Assembly (NCBI GenBank): GCA_020002185.1
Contig: CM034533.1
Location: forward strand, 67,430,119 to 67,494,118
Direction: 5' to 3'
Length of the DNA: 64,000 nt
Source: Paraescarpia echinospica
Taxonomy: Eukaryota > Annelida > Polychaeta > Sabellida > Siboglinidae
Both the position numbers and the translations under genes were made by a program. The stretch's first letter is position 1. Each line of letters begins with the position of its first letter. Shown in pieces: positions 37,169 to 49,965 of the stretch. The notes below the pieces were generated by a model. The model made no database searches and was not told the origin of the DNA. It worked only from the letters and a program-made list of their open reading frames with translations.

Positions 37169-38342
37169 TTAATGGAACAGTTTATCGAAGATGCACTCTA
37201 TTTCACTCTTTAAGATATTCCAGCATTCTGTTGTTGACTTATTCTTCAGTGTGTTGTTCCAGTCTATCTTTGCTAAATATTTCCTCATTACCTTATACTT
37301 TCCTTTATGAACATTTCTCCTGAACTGCTTTTTATTATTTCTTTCTGATTTTACTTTGACGGTAAAATGTATCTGGTTGTGATCACTACTTCCCAGTGGC
37401 TGGCATAATTTGACATTGTCAACTAAGTCTGTCTGTGAGGACAAAACTATGTCTAACACATTCTCACCCCTGGTTGGCATGTTGAGAAAGGAAACAGTCT
37501 TGTACTAAAACTAAACATTTGTGGTCCTCACTCTCCGTACTCTGTATATATTTCCATTGTATATGACCATGGTTAAAATCTCCCATAATAATACAGTCCC
37601 GTTTGCTAACTTCCCTTATAGCATTTTATACTTTTTCATTCTCTTCTACACTTATGTTTGGACTTCGATAAACTAACCCCACCGTTAACGTTGAGTTTCC
37701 TGTAACTATGTTACACCAAACAGTTTCTTCGCAATCTGCCCCTCTTTCTAATTTTATTTCATAAGCCTGGATAGATTCTTTAATATATAAAATAACTCCA
37801 CCTCCCCTTCTTCCTATTCTATCTTTCCTGAACATTACATAGCCTGTTAGTCCCAATTCGGCATCTGATATATCAGTGGTGGCCCATGATTCAGTTATAC
37901 CTATTATGTGAGGGTCAATATCTTCTACCATAATGTTTAGTTCACTTATTTTTTTTACTATGCTCCTTGCATTTAAACAAACGCATTTATATCCTGATTC
38001 AGAACAGTTTTCTAGGCTGTTCTTTGTTGATTTATTTCTGCTGTTTTTAGCTATGCCTCCAGTTTTATGCTTCTCTGTTAATCCCCCCAGCGAATCTACT
38101 TTAACTAGATTGCAGCCTGTCCCACTGTCAACATATTGCAGCAAGTTCTCTGAGAAAACTGCTGCCCCTTTCCATTTAGATGGAGGCCATCTCTCATGTA
38201 CAAGTCTTCCCTCCCAACAAAGTATCCCCATAAACCTACGAAACCCACCCCCCTCTTCTTTACACATCTGCTCAACTAGTGCGTTGATCGCCATTCTCTT
38301 GCAGTTTCTATATGTTGGCCGCCTTCCTCCCATTACTGGCAA
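37169..38342 (-). pseudogene. CR1 ORF1 end and endonuclease remnant
   Basis: The piece at 38342-37626 begins in the SGNH domain (LPVMGGRRPTYRNCKRMAI, then KGAAVFSENLLQYVDSG). It continues into the endonuclease: CLNARSIVKK, GITESWATTDISD, FRKDRIGRRGGGV, VGLVYRSPN. After frame breaks the piece at 37480-37169 has ENVLDIVLSS and GSSDHNQIHF, the SDH metal-site block. About 100 bp near 37500-37620 are out of frame. The esterase and nuclease are therefore fused in one open piece here, probably through decay of the ORF1 stop. Confidence 0.8.
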
Positions 38343-38560
38343 AATTCCTGAGAGAATTATCTGCTCGACTCTTGTCTTCTTTAACTGTCTGTACGTCTGT
38401 ACTATCCCAGTTATTCCCTCTCTGTCAGCATTATATGTCCCTACGTGTACTGGTATAGACCCTCCCTTGCCAAGCGCAATACCTTCTCTACCCTTTCTGT
38501 CACATTTTCTATCCTAGCCCCGGCAAACAAACAATGACGTCCTCCCCTTCGTTTAGTGTC
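38170..38560 (-). pseudogene. SGNH esterase-like domain of CR1 ORF1
   Basis: On the minus strand VHVGTYNADREGIT (usual HVGTND block), RVEQIILSGILPVMGG, and, after a short frameshifted stretch, a DGLHLN-type block partly in another frame before KGAAVFSENLL. Esterase domains of this type are known in CR1 ORF1 proteins. The Asn of the GTN block is preceded by Tyr here, which suggests loss of activity. Confidence 0.65.
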
Positions 38561-38976
38561 TTATCCGTCTTTCTCAGAATAGAGTCGCCCATAAATATCC
38601 TCTCTTTTCTCAATGCCCCCTCAATCACTGCCTCAGAGTAGCTCCTTCTCCTGTTTGAATATGTCTGGTTGTAGTCTTGTTCCCCTGTCTTCTACTCTCC
38701 TGTCACAATCCCTTCGTTCCACTCTTTCCTGACGCTGTTTCTCTTATCACCTTCCCTCCAATCATCGTCCCTCCCAACTTCTCTTCTGTCACATTTACTC
38801 TCACTTCCTTTCTTCCCGTCATCTTTCCTCCCATTGCATTTCCATCTCTCCTCTCCCGTCTCTTTTACCCTCCTACCTCTTTCTCTACGGTCACTTTCTC
38901 CCCGTCACCTTCATGCTTGTCACATTTCCTGCCATCGATCCTCCAATTTCTTCCCCTCCGATCACCTTCCCTTCCC

Positions 38977-39288
38977 TCAGTCTCCTTTCCTCGGTCTTCT
39001 TACCTTCAGTCTCACAGTATTCCCAGCTCTCTCCCAGTCATCTCTCTCCATTCCTCCTGTCTCCTTGCTGATTCTCATCTCCATCCCCTTCACAATATCT
39101 ACCAACCTAGCTACCTCTTTCTCCAGACATTCCACCTTAAAACACCCCATGAACTGAAATATGAATTCCTCTTTCTTGGTCTCTGGCCATGACTTCCCAC
39201 AGCCGGGTAGGGCAAAATCCACCCAATTATGGCAGTCGTCGCACACCAAGTGTCTCTTTGCGTTGACTTGCCGCTTGCAAGGCGCCAT
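38977..39288 (-). pseudogene. CR1 ORF1 N-terminal finger
   Basis: An open piece of 103 codons starting MAPCKRQVNAKRH, with CDDCHNWVDFALPGCGKSW followed by a coiled-coil-like KVECLEKEVARLVDIVKGME. It is a Cys-containing, probably RNA-binding N-terminus, consistent with CR1 ORF1. The second Cys pair expected after EEF is disrupted. Confidence 0.6.
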
Positions 39289-39676
39289 ATCAGAATGTAT
39301 TTAATAATAATAATTTAATTAGCTATTTAAAATAGTTTAGTCAACTGTGTTTACACTATTCACTGTCTATGTAGTCTTTAAGAAGACTGTTTACTGAGCA
39401 CAAATGTTACACTTAACGTAAGATTGCCTTGTTTATTTCGGTTACAGTTTTTGGTTATAGTCACAGCTGACTATCTATCCTATTAGAAATGCCAACGTTA
39501 CCAGTAGTGACCTAATTTCAATACAATCAATTACTTTAGGGATAGACTGCCATATTTATTTAGGTTATACCGCGCCCTAGCCCTATGTCTAAGCCTTGCG
39601 AATACGTGGGACACTAGCTACATAAACTTAGTTCGCCCACTTAACCCAAATGCTTAATTTTAACAACAAAGCTACC

Positions 39677-40090
39677 GGCACTTGTGTAGAATCCGGACCC
39701 CCCTCGATTTCGCTGTGATAACTTGAGTTTTGCCTAAATTTGATACCTCAGAGCGTTAGTTTCACCATTCAACATCATCCCAGGCATATTTATATTACGA
39801 AAATGTTGTGTCTTAGCGCACTTTTGAAGCCCAAAATAGCGACCCGGTTTGCGCTATTCTGCAACGCTGCGGTCAAGCGTTACCGCATCGCGCTCGTAAA
39901 ATGAGCTATATAGCGGCATATGTTGATGCAAATCGGGACGCTATTTACGCCTCAAAAGTGCACTAAGACACAGTATTCTTAAACGTAAAATATGCATGGG
40001 ATAATGTTGAATAATGGAACTAACACACTGTCACTGAGGTATTAAAGCTAGACAAAACTAGCTGGTGGGTACGGATTCTACACAAGTGCC
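39677..40090. mobile_element. 414-bp MITE with 8-bp target duplication
   Basis: GGCACTTGTGTAGAATCCG (39677-39695) is matched exactly in inverse at 40072-40090. Weaker inverted similarity extends about 170 bp into both sides, so the element is nearly a foldback. AAGCTACC flanks it directly on the left (39669-39676) and right (40091-40098). An 8-bp target duplication fits hAT-type transposition, although P and Merlin elements also give about 8 bp. It has no coding capacity. Confidence 0.8.
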
Positions 40091-40195
40091 AAGCTACCTA
40101 ATCAAAATGTCTAGCAGGTACTGGCTTACACATATATTATCTTATGTAAGTAGTTTTATGTTTGCTACTTTATCACCTATATATTCTACCACATA

Positions 40196-41067
40196 GTGAG
40201 GTTTATTAAATCTTGTTTACAAATGAAATGCTTCGAGCGCCTCATCCTCTCACAACTCCTGCAGCAGGTCGGCGATCAGCGTGACCCGCTTCAGTTTGCA
40301 TATAGACGCAACCGGGGCGTGGACGTCGCGTGCGCCATAACGGCACGTTGTCTAGCCCCCTGTGTACATCCTGCGGGGCCCCTCAAGGCTCAGTGGTTTC
40401 GCCGGTGATCTTCACCTTGTACACGGACGATTGCCGCAGCAAACATGAGCAGTGTACTTTTGTGAAGTACTCTGACAATACGGCAATTGTTGACCTGTCA
40501 AATTATGACACAGTGTGCGAGGAAGTGGTCTCAGACTTTGCCCGGAGGTGTGGTTATTACTTCCCGGATCTTAATGCCCAGAGGACTGAGGAGCTCATAA
40601 TCGAATTCAGGAGAAATCCCCCCACCCAAAAATCTGGTCATCAATGGTGAGACTGTCAAGCGTGTATCAGAGTACACGTACCTAGGTACCGTAATTGACC
40701 CTAAACTTAACTTCGGTGCAAACACAGCTTTGAACAACAAGAAATGCCAACAGAAGCTTTATTTTCTGCGTAAACTCAGATCCCTCGGGTGAGCTCTCAT
40801 GTTCTGAGGACCTTCTATGGTTGTTACCTTGATAGTTCTGTAACCTTTGGCTTCCTGGCATGGCATGGTGGATTGAATGTCACCAATCGGAATATCCTGA
40901 GTCGCGTCATCAGATTCAGCAGCAAGGTGATCGGAGAGGAACTTACCAGTGTATATGACATGTACTGGCGGAGGACAAAGAGGAAGGGAAGGCAGACTTC
41001 TCGGGATCCCGACCCCCCTAAATCACTGTTACATTCGTTTTCATTCCACCCTATATCCGTCTTCTAA
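40196..41067 (+). pseudogene. LINE reverse transcriptase fragment
   Basis: Broken frames give ERLILSQLL, PLQFAYRRNRGVDVA, a GAPQGSVVSPVIFTLYTDDC block (about 40378-40435), FVKYSDNTAIV in place of FADDT, and VSEYTYLGTVIDPKLNF near 40670-40710. The layout resembles LINEs common in aquatic animals whose RT has QFAYR and SPQG blocks. DD is replaced by DN, and several frameshifts make it inactive. It ends near 41067 at the start of GT-rich DNA. Confidence 0.75.
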
Positions 41068-41129
41068 ACGAATGATCTGCCTCCTTCCCCCCTCTCTCCA
41101 ATGCCTGTATGGCCGCTTGAGAATATGGG

Positions 41130-42160
<1,031 letters not shown>

Positions 42161-42662
42161 GCCCACGAAAATGATATTCACGAAATACCTGGCAGTGCAA
42201 TTCAGGAGCAAGCAACAGTTGAAGATCAAATAGTATTTATTAACAAGGAGGAGAATTTCAGATCGAAGCGCTGGTTCAGTATTTTGGATAAGCCCCAGTC
42301 TTTGTTCAAGTAAGCACCTTAACGATTCATGCCATTCTCTTTGGATTTCATGTAACCAATTAACCAGAAAATAGAAACATCTTTGACTGGTGTCAATATT
42401 TGCAGTAGATCGACAAACAAACACAGTGGTCCTTTGATAAGAATTATAAATGTTAATAACCAACATCGTTGTTCGAGATTACAGACAACGTCATCCCAAT
42501 GTCAGCTTCCTTTAATTCATAGAGTTTCTTCACCACTAGCAACCAGGACAATTTATTTTCTTCTGAACACCTCATTGAGCATGTTCTCTGCAACTCCAAC
42601 TTGGTTTTTTTTTTAAAGAAGAAGGCATCTAACTAAATTTCGACTGCATTATCAGGATGGAG

Positions 42663-43930
42663 TTACCCAATCAAATCATGCAGAACTACAGCCCTCAGTG
42701 TGTAATACAAGTCAACTCCTTCCTGTGCGTTTGTTGGTGGTGCAAGTCCATATTCCACCATGTGCATTAACAGTAGTTCAAACATGTCCTGATCACTGGT
42801 GCATTCACCACGGAAGATGCATTCCGTTCTGCAAATATCGACGTCTCTCTGGTCCACTGCTATCATGTAGTTTCTTGTCGAAAAAACTTCAGGCATCGAA
42901 TATAATACCACAGGTCTTCCATGTGGAACGTTTTTGCTAGGACGAATTCGATGGCTGTTCCAGATTGACACAACGCCTAACATAACCACAAAATACAGAA
43001 CATGTCTACCCTTTGTGTGTGACATTTATTTTGGCTTCCAGAAATTATCCCGAGAACGGCAGTGACGACAATGGCGGACGCATTTTAACGTCATGTCATT
43101 GTTGACGTCCAAATACACGGCATTTGTGATTTTCTGTAAAATTTGCAAAGCACAATGTTGCCCCCACACCATAACACTGTCCTTAGCAGAGCATTCATGC
43201 CGGTCACATAGGTCTTAATCACACTCGACAGTAATTTGGGATGTAGACAATTCAAGTTTAGGTATTTCTACAGATCACAGGAATGAAATTATCAAAATTT
43301 ATCAAATCACACGTTGCAGGAAGCAACCAACTTTCAGTGACCTTGACGCATACCCCATCCCCATGCCAAGATAACTTGTGGGACATCCCTTGCATTGGCG
43401 AAGCAGCCTCGCAACCACGTTAAATGTGTAAAGGTTATCACATCTGCACCAAGTTGGAGTAACAGAACTGCATCAGATTTGTGTCAATGACATCACCGGT
43501 GAAATCACCTTGGTCTTTCAAGGATCTGAGGGTGTCCATCCACAACTGGGTACACTCCTTTCTCAAGATACACCAAAAGCTATCTATTCTTTGGTTGAGC
43601 TACGAGACCATTTTCTGTTCCCATGTCTCCACGCACTAGTTGCGGACAACCAGCAAGCTCGCCTACAGCATCTATATAGTAGCCAGCAATCACCCTGGGA
43701 TTGCTACATGTATGAAACACATTCAGCCATATTATGTACCTGGAAAACCTACCAATGCACCCATTAATACACAAGCCGAATGGCTTTAGTTTATCCTACG
43801 AATCCACGTGCCAGAGGTAATTGGACACTTTGGTAAAATATTGTTTCCTTTTTAATCGACCCTTTTTCCTCAGTTCAATACCTTCTGGGTCAAGAATTTG
43901 AAACGGTTTGAAAGTGCGTCGTAGTTGACT
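42663..43930 (-). pseudogene. Decayed integrase-core (rve, DDE) protein
   Basis: Read right to left. About 43920-43800: LDPEGIELRKKGRLKRK and YLWHVD, the first catalytic Asp. About 43800-43590: KLKPFGLCINGCIGRFSR, SNPRVIAGYYIDAV, then VRGDMGTEN with the second Asp. About 43545-43430: WMDTLRSLKDQGDFTGD and LMQFCYSNLVQM. After about 400 unrelated bases, 43025-42663 carries IWNSHRIRPSKN, GRPVVLYSMPE and VDQRDVDICRTEC. This order matches a widespread animal family of integrase-catalytic-domain proteins annotated in fish and invertebrates. A stop follows WHVDS, frames shift, and the segment with the catalytic Glu is missing. Transposon ancestry is likely. No terminal repeats were found. Confidence 0.75.
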
Positions 43931-43934
43931 AGGT

Positions 43935-46190
43935 GACTATGCAAATATACCAGGAATCAAGCAAATGCACGGAACGTGTTACACTTGCGGAAGTGTGTGT
44001 TTAACCAATCTGACACTAAATGGGGGCAAATTCAAAAAGCGTCGGCGCCTCAATAGCGCAAGCCTTAGTTCCAATGTTGGTATTAACATTAAGAAGCAAG
44101 TAAATCAGAACTAGACATTCGATGCTTGATAGGCTTTCTTGCAGGAGTAAGCAAATAATATACATACGCCAGTTGCTTATATAGAAGTGTATATTATATA
44201 GTAGGTACAGATACAACTCGTAGGAGTAATAGGATATCGGTCAGGAAGCCATTGCAAATACATCGGAAGCGGTTGTAAGTGACATCATCGCGGGTATTGA
44301 ATTACTAATCTTGCTAATTTGATTTCGTGCTGAAAGCACTGGCGTAACGAAATTACTAATTATGTATATAAGAAAATATATATAAATAATTATAGATTTG
44401 TTTCCACTGTCTCTATATGCTAATAATACGAAACTCAGTTTTATTACAGCTAACTAATATCAATCATACAGTGGAAAACGTATTTTATACAATTGCTGAG
44501 CTTATTTAAAAAAAAACACTTGGTATCAGGTATAGCAATTAATATGTTTGTTGTTTGTATAAATGTAGTGAGAAACTGTGTGGCTGTTATCAACTGAGCG
44601 CAATGAGGTTGTGTAGACATTGAAAAGTAATGGTCCACAATCCCCCAAAGACACCGTATGCAGTAGGGACTTCTGATGACAGGTAATTGCCTATTTTTAC
44701 TTTTACGTTTGTAACTGTAAGGTATGGCCACTTATATGATGACAGCGCAAACAAATCCGCTCGAAATGACTCGAGCCCTTTATTTGAGGATGTGAGTATC
44801 GGCGAGGTAACTTTGGTAAATATTGAACTGTTTAATATAAAACTGTTTTTGATTCATTGAAACCTATTTGTTTGGTCAGTAGGTACGAATGCTTATAATT
44901 TATACTATAAACATTATCTTACAATAACGCGAACGTACAAGTTTTTTTAGTTAATATTATGGCTAAAAAAGAAGGACGAAGATGTCGTCATCATTATCGT
45001 CGCCCTATCATCGCCATCTTGCCCCCATCCTCTTCGTTATCGCTATATCATCATCACCATCATCATTATCATCATCATTGTGATTATCATCATCTCCATC
45101 ATCATCCATCCAATCCATCTTTATCTTCATTGCAACTTATTCGTCTTCACAAGCGTATCCCAGTTCATGACCATCTTTAAGATAATGCTGATCATCATAA
45201 ATCTTGGTATTTATCTTCATCGTTTTTTTTTATCACAATCATCATCATCACCACAACCAAGATCACGATCATAGGTTTATTCTTCATATTCGTCATCGTT
45301 TTCGTTTTACTAGTCACGGTCTTCGTCATCATCATCATCATCATAGTGTTTGTGTGTGATCGTGATGCAATAGCAATATACGTCCTGAAAGTCAATCACA
45401 CTGATATCAATACATCACTAGAAGGATAACCTGGCAATGTCAGATTCTATTACAGCAATGGATACGAAATCTGGCGTTTCCATCATCTAGACGTTGACAG
45501 GTTGTTCAGCCAATTTCTCTTGCTACCTTTGCTGAATGGACTTCATAGGACGCTCATATTTTGCGGCACCGCGAATTGTGTGTTTTTTATTTTTTAAATT
45601 ATTCTCATACGCCCGTGACGCAGCCCCGGTCGTTTCGAGCTGCACTCAACGGAGTTACTGATAAAGATCAAATTTTGTGACATAATAACTGGTGACACGG
45701 TTTCTTCCCTGTGTTCTTCACCAGGCATATATATCAAACAGAACGGACCGACGCCTGTTGCTTTATACCATACATTAAGTCAAGTCGTCGTTTCGGCACG
45801 GTTTTATTGTTTTAGTTGATCCGACCACACTACGTTCGTCACAAGGATCAGGAAACGTTTAGCCGCCGATAGTTGATGACGACGACGACGTCGATGATGT
45901 TGATAATAATAATAATAATTGTGTAATGTTGATTTTATAAGAAGTCACATAAATAGCAACTGCCAAATTTATTTAAATATAATTTTTTTTTTTAGTGATG
46001 ACCGCGTCATACTTCCGTCGTTATTGCATGAGTAGGGTAAATGTGCCGGTTATTGGAGAATTTGTGGTATTAACGGACAAATCAGTTTAAATTGGGCACT
46101 GTTTCTACATATAGGTTTAGTTGCGTCGACAGGAAGCACGATAACATACGCTACGGTTATGTTGTGCTACATCATCTGGCAATAAGAAAA
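43935..46190. other. Non-coding DNA with CAT/ATG-rich tracts
   Basis: No supported gene. Irregular (CAT)n/(ATC)n tracts lie at about 44980-45110 and 45230-45340; the apparent histidine- or methionine-rich ORFs there are repeat artefacts. A GAC/GAT/AAT trinucleotide patch lies at about 45875-45920. Confidence 0.6.
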
Positions 46191-46444
46191 CGTACTATCC
46201 AACATGAATTGTCCGGAAGTTTTCCTAGTTACCGGACGCCGATTTCAGTGGTTGAACGATACATGTCCGATAACTGACATGGGCCAAAATGTCGCTGTTT
46301 AGTTGAATAAATAGTCATATTTAAAAATGATAAATGGTTTATTTCCAAATCTAAACGTTCACAAATAATATCAATATCATTTGGTCATGTGTAGGCTTAA
46401 GGCTAAGTATAATTGATATACTGTCGCCGATGCCTATCCATACG

Positions 46445-47147
46445 TCAATCAAATTCACTGGTGGATACGTCACGTGAACTGTCCTCGGTTAAGGTGAAGC
46501 AGCTGGTGCAGTGGTATTGAACATTTTTGACATCTCTCATCGTACCCCGCAAAATACATAATATGTGCTTTCCCAACAAAGAAACGTGGATTTTGTCGCG
46601 ACATCGTGAGCACTGTAGCACACTCTTGCCAGAACCCGTTGACCCGACACTTGCTTGACACTCGGTACACGGATTTCTCTTGGCACTTTTTCTGTTGTGT
46701 TCAATCTCATTTGCTGACATTCGCTTGTGTTTGTTTATCTTTGTCTGCACTCTTCACTGTTTTTCTTTGTCTGCCTTTGCCATTCCTCTTTTGCATTCTC
46801 TTCATTTTTAATTCTTCAGTTAATTTTCGCTTCTACTCAAGCTCTTCCTTTTTGGCTTGTTTCTCTTTCTCATCTTTCTTTTTTTGCGTCTTCCTTTTCG
46901 TTGTACATTTGCCGCCATTTCTCAGATGTCACTGCACACGGGTATTTTTGTGGTGTTTCTTCTTTCTGCGGCCTGACACCAAGTCATTGTCGGTACGTGG
47001 GTTAAACGCGTGCGTCGATAACGCTTGCCGGACACCTAGGTGTGCGGTTGATGTAGACGGCGGTATCACACTGAGTTCTCCTTGCTCGTGATTTTCTGCT
47101 TCTACAACAATATTATATAACTCATCCAAGAGACTAGAATCAAGCAT
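46445..47147 (-). pseudogene. Pogo-type transposase C-terminal region A
   Basis: Pieces in two frames: SLLDELYNIVVEAENHEQ, PPSTSTAHLG, NPRTDNDLVSGRRKKK, a Lys/Glu-rich helix near 46920-46750, and a finger with CTECQASVGS, CSRCRDKIHVSLLGKHI and YHCTSC. This PHD-like finger closes many invertebrate pogo-type transposases. At least one frameshift separates the halves. The same region recurs at 53.13-53.86 kb. Confidence 0.7.
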
Positions 47148-47397
47148 GCCGCATGCATCGTGCGCTGCTTGCTCTTCCGCTCCTTGAATGTGGTCTCGTC
47201 GGCCACTGTTCGTCGGCCATTGTTCCTCTATCTACGGGACGCTGTTCGTTTTCTCTTCGTCCGCTGTTGTCTTCAACGCTATATCTTCTTTCTTCGGGCT
47301 CTTGTCCTCCGTTTTCTCTCTCATCTCTTCATCTAGTATCCTCTTCTCGTGTAACTATTCTTTCTTCGGGCTCTTGTCCTCTGTACCATGGTTCGCG

Positions 47398-48263
47398 TAG
47401 TCTATCGTTGAAGGGCGTCTTCTGTTGGTCGCCTTCGATGATCTGTTTTATTGAATCTAACAACTCGCCCTTCTTCTGCGGATGTCTCGTCTTCGCCAAG
47501 TGCACCAGCCAATGTACCAGGTCGTTCTTCTCCTGAAAGATAAAACAAGTAATTGTTAATTTATTTAAATAAAACTAAACACATCTGCGTCAACATAAGC
47601 AATTCTCAAAAGGTCGTTACATAAATGTGACACATGTGTTGAATTTTAAATCGTCTTAATCATAACAAGTTTAAACACAAAACTCAAAAACAATTCCTAG
47701 ACTATGCAGATATCATCTTTAGAAAATAGTCAGGTCAGTAATAATCACACACTAAGCATTTCCAATGCACCCTATCATTTATTTATACGAAATTGATGAC
47801 ACCAATGATGTTCTCACTAAATCACTTTATTATGGTAAGAATGTAATACCCTGTTGTTTATTACCTTTATGTTTGATCAACATATAATACTAATGTGTTT
47901 AACATTAACTGAAATCGATACATAAAGAAAGTTTCGCTCTTTGAAATGTGATATGACTGAATTCTGAATTCAGCATCTCTTAACTTTGTTCCATCCCTCT
48001 TATTATAATAGGCTGGATTGGTGTTTAGGCCTCTAGCTATAGTTATAAGTGAAACTATTTTAAGCAAGAATGTGCACCTGCGAAGTTAGGACTGTGTCCG
48101 GACCACATTTGCGCTGCTCTGGTGACTTGCCGAGCAACTTGTCGCGTAGTGTCGACTTTGGCACTGAGAACAGTTCCGCCGTTCTCCGCACCCCCATGCC
48201 ATGGGTACGACAGGCAGCCAGGGCGGCCGTCATTTGCTCCTTTGCATAGTTGTATGTTGACAT
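47398..48263 (-). pseudogene. Pogo-type transposase DNA-binding region, two exons
   Basis: Exon 1 is 62 codons in phase 0: YNYAKEQMTAALAACRTHG, VRRTAELFSVPKSTLRDKL, GPDTVLTSQ, then donor CAG/GTGCAC. Exon 2 follows acceptor TTTATCTTTCAG and reads EKNDLVHWLVHLAKTRHPQ, LLDSIKQIIEGD, WYRG. Joined, these make the usual pogo/Tigger/CENP-B arrangement of a Psq HTH followed by a CENP-B HTH, which binds transposon ends. After WYRG the similarity stops and the frame meets stops, so the DDE domain is missing. The intact splice sites suggest that the deletion is later than the intron. Confidence 0.75.
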
Positions 48264-48279
48264 GATCTGTAGACATACA

Positions 48280-48650
<371 letters not shown>

Positions 48651-49221
48651 ACAAAGACTGAATTATATGGCGAGTTATTCAGCGGGAAACGCGTTCGTGG
48701 TGGACAACGCTTGAAATACAAAGACGTGCTTAAAATACATCTAAAAGCCACGCACATCCGACACATGTGGTAATTAACTGCACAGGACCGGAAACAGTGG
48801 ACGGACACACATAGAAGAAAGACAAAAACATAAACTTGACATGGACTTCTGAGTGCTTCTATGCCTACCTTCTTCTGTTGCGATTGTGGCAGAGGGATTG
48901 TCTTACATATCGAGCTGACCTCTCACCGAAGAGCGAAACATAATGAAACCCCCCTACATTGATGTCGTTATCGGACACGATGGACCACAGACAGTTCTAT
49001 GTAATTCAACACGATCACGGTATGTGCATGACGCACACACTTCGACAAATTACCGCAATAAATAATATAACTGTTAGCTCATATTCGTCGCACCATACCC
49101 ACACAACGCATACTTGAGTTCGATTACATTTTATTGTACATACATTGCAAAGGTGAGCCAATGTGTAGACATCGTCTGCACATGATGGCGACGATAAGCT
49201 GACGATGTTAGTTGTATGTAA

Positions 49222-49438
49222 GGGATCATCTCAGAACATCGATGTTCGATATCAGACGAAATTATTTTCATCTCACCTCAGCTCCCACCCCAAACGTTTT
49301 AAAACATGATATGATGATACCAATATATTAACAGTATTGGTCAGAAGCGTACAGTAACGATGTCCGAAGCAAGACGAACCTACCTCAAACGAAGGTATTT
49401 TTTTCTGATATCGGACATTGACAATCTGAGATGATCCC
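49222..49438. mobile_element. 217-bp Harbinger-type MITE
   Basis: GGGATCATCTCAGA (49222-49235) is exactly inverted at 49425-49438. The similarity continues inwards as GTTCGATATCAGA against GTCCGATATCAGA, giving arms of about 35 bp. TAA flanks both ends (49219-49221 and 49439-49441). Three-base TWA duplications and GG-starting ends are the signature of PIF/Harbinger elements. No coding content. Confidence 0.8.
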
Positions 49439-49649
49439 TAACGTAACCATTAAATGCCTGCGATATGTAAATTCAGTTTGTGTCGACTGACCGATTTTTC
49501 TTTGTGCGAAAACTAGTTTACTTACGATTGTGCGACTACGTACATGATGCAATCAACATATTTGTACAGTTGCTTCGATATCAGCTTAATCCTCTTCAAC
49601 ATTTACACACACATAATCATAATATAATCATAATATTATTGATAATCAA

Positions 49650-49965
49650 AAAGGTAAGTTCTTATCCACTCCCCAGGACAGCTCAAAGCGCTCTACACTT
49701 TACTCCTTGGCAGACCTGTTCAGTCAAACACCATCTCGACTTATTTGGGAAGCACCCAGCCTCGCTGAAATTAATACGCGAACACTATACGTACTAAAAT
49801 ATCCACCACTGTCTATAGCCAGGTACTTCTTAATGAAGCTGAGTGAACTGGGGCAACGTAGATTGAACGAATTAGCCAAAGGTTCGACACTGCTGCACAG
49901 GATTCGAACCCTGGTTCTCTCGGACGAGAGCTCGAACCTGTAGCCCCTGCACCACGGCGCTCCAC
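49650..49965 (-). mobile_element. tRNA-derived SINE
   Basis: On the minus strand, from about 49963, a tRNA-like head reads GGAGCGCCGTGGTGCAGGGG (A-box-like), then CTCTCGTCCGAGAG and GGTTCGAATCC, a perfect B box. It continues for about 250 bp of unrelated body to GAGCGCTTTGAGCTGTCC near 49700-49680. The head departs from a functional tRNA in the D and acceptor arms, so a SINE is preferred. The 3' limit is approximate. Confidence 0.65.

Larger units (their letters stand above)
35268..39290 (-). mobile_element. Full-length but decayed CR1-like LINE
   Basis: Reading right to left: an ORF1 start at 39288 with a Cys finger, an SGNH esterase-like domain at about 38560-38170, an endonuclease at about 38020-37170, a reverse transcriptase at about 36725-35900, a C-terminal region to about 35390, and a 3' tail with two copies of AATCTTGTTA near 35290-35268. 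Frameshifts and stops interrupt every part. The order ORF1 (finger plus esterase), EN, RT and the short tandem 3' tail are as in CR1 elements. The 5' limit beyond 39290 is not defined. Confidence 0.85.
46192..48263 (-). mobile_element. Pogo-type transposon, internal-deletion derivative A
   Basis: Minus-strand order: exon 1 (48263-48078) encodes a Psq-type helix-turn-helix; an intron follows; exon 2 (from 47532) encodes a CENP-B-type DNA-binding domain; then a jump to the C-terminal region (47147-46445) with a Lys/Glu-rich coiled coil and a Cys/His finger. No DDE nuclease core lies between, and a 22-bp GGACAAGAGCCCGAAGAAAG-type repeat stands at the junction (about 47285 and 47361). The left end (TACTATCCAACATGAATTG near 46195) and about 240 bp inside it are shared with derivative B at 52.87 kb. 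Terminal inverted repeats were not securely found. Confidence 0.75.

Noticed and set aside
37933..39192. Plus-strand ORFs rich in Ser, Pro and Phe
   Set aside because: They are antisense shadows of the minus-strand CR1 ORF1 and endonuclease.
46606..47536. Plus-strand Phe/Ser/Cys-rich membrane-like ORFs at 46.6-47.5 and 53.1-53.8 kb
   Set aside because: They are the antisense of the pogo-type coding region, whose Lys/Glu codons read as Phe/Leu/Ser.
49898..49965. Functional tRNA gene on the minus strand
   Set aside because: The B box is perfect, but the D arm and acceptor do not pair well, and a SINE-like body follows.
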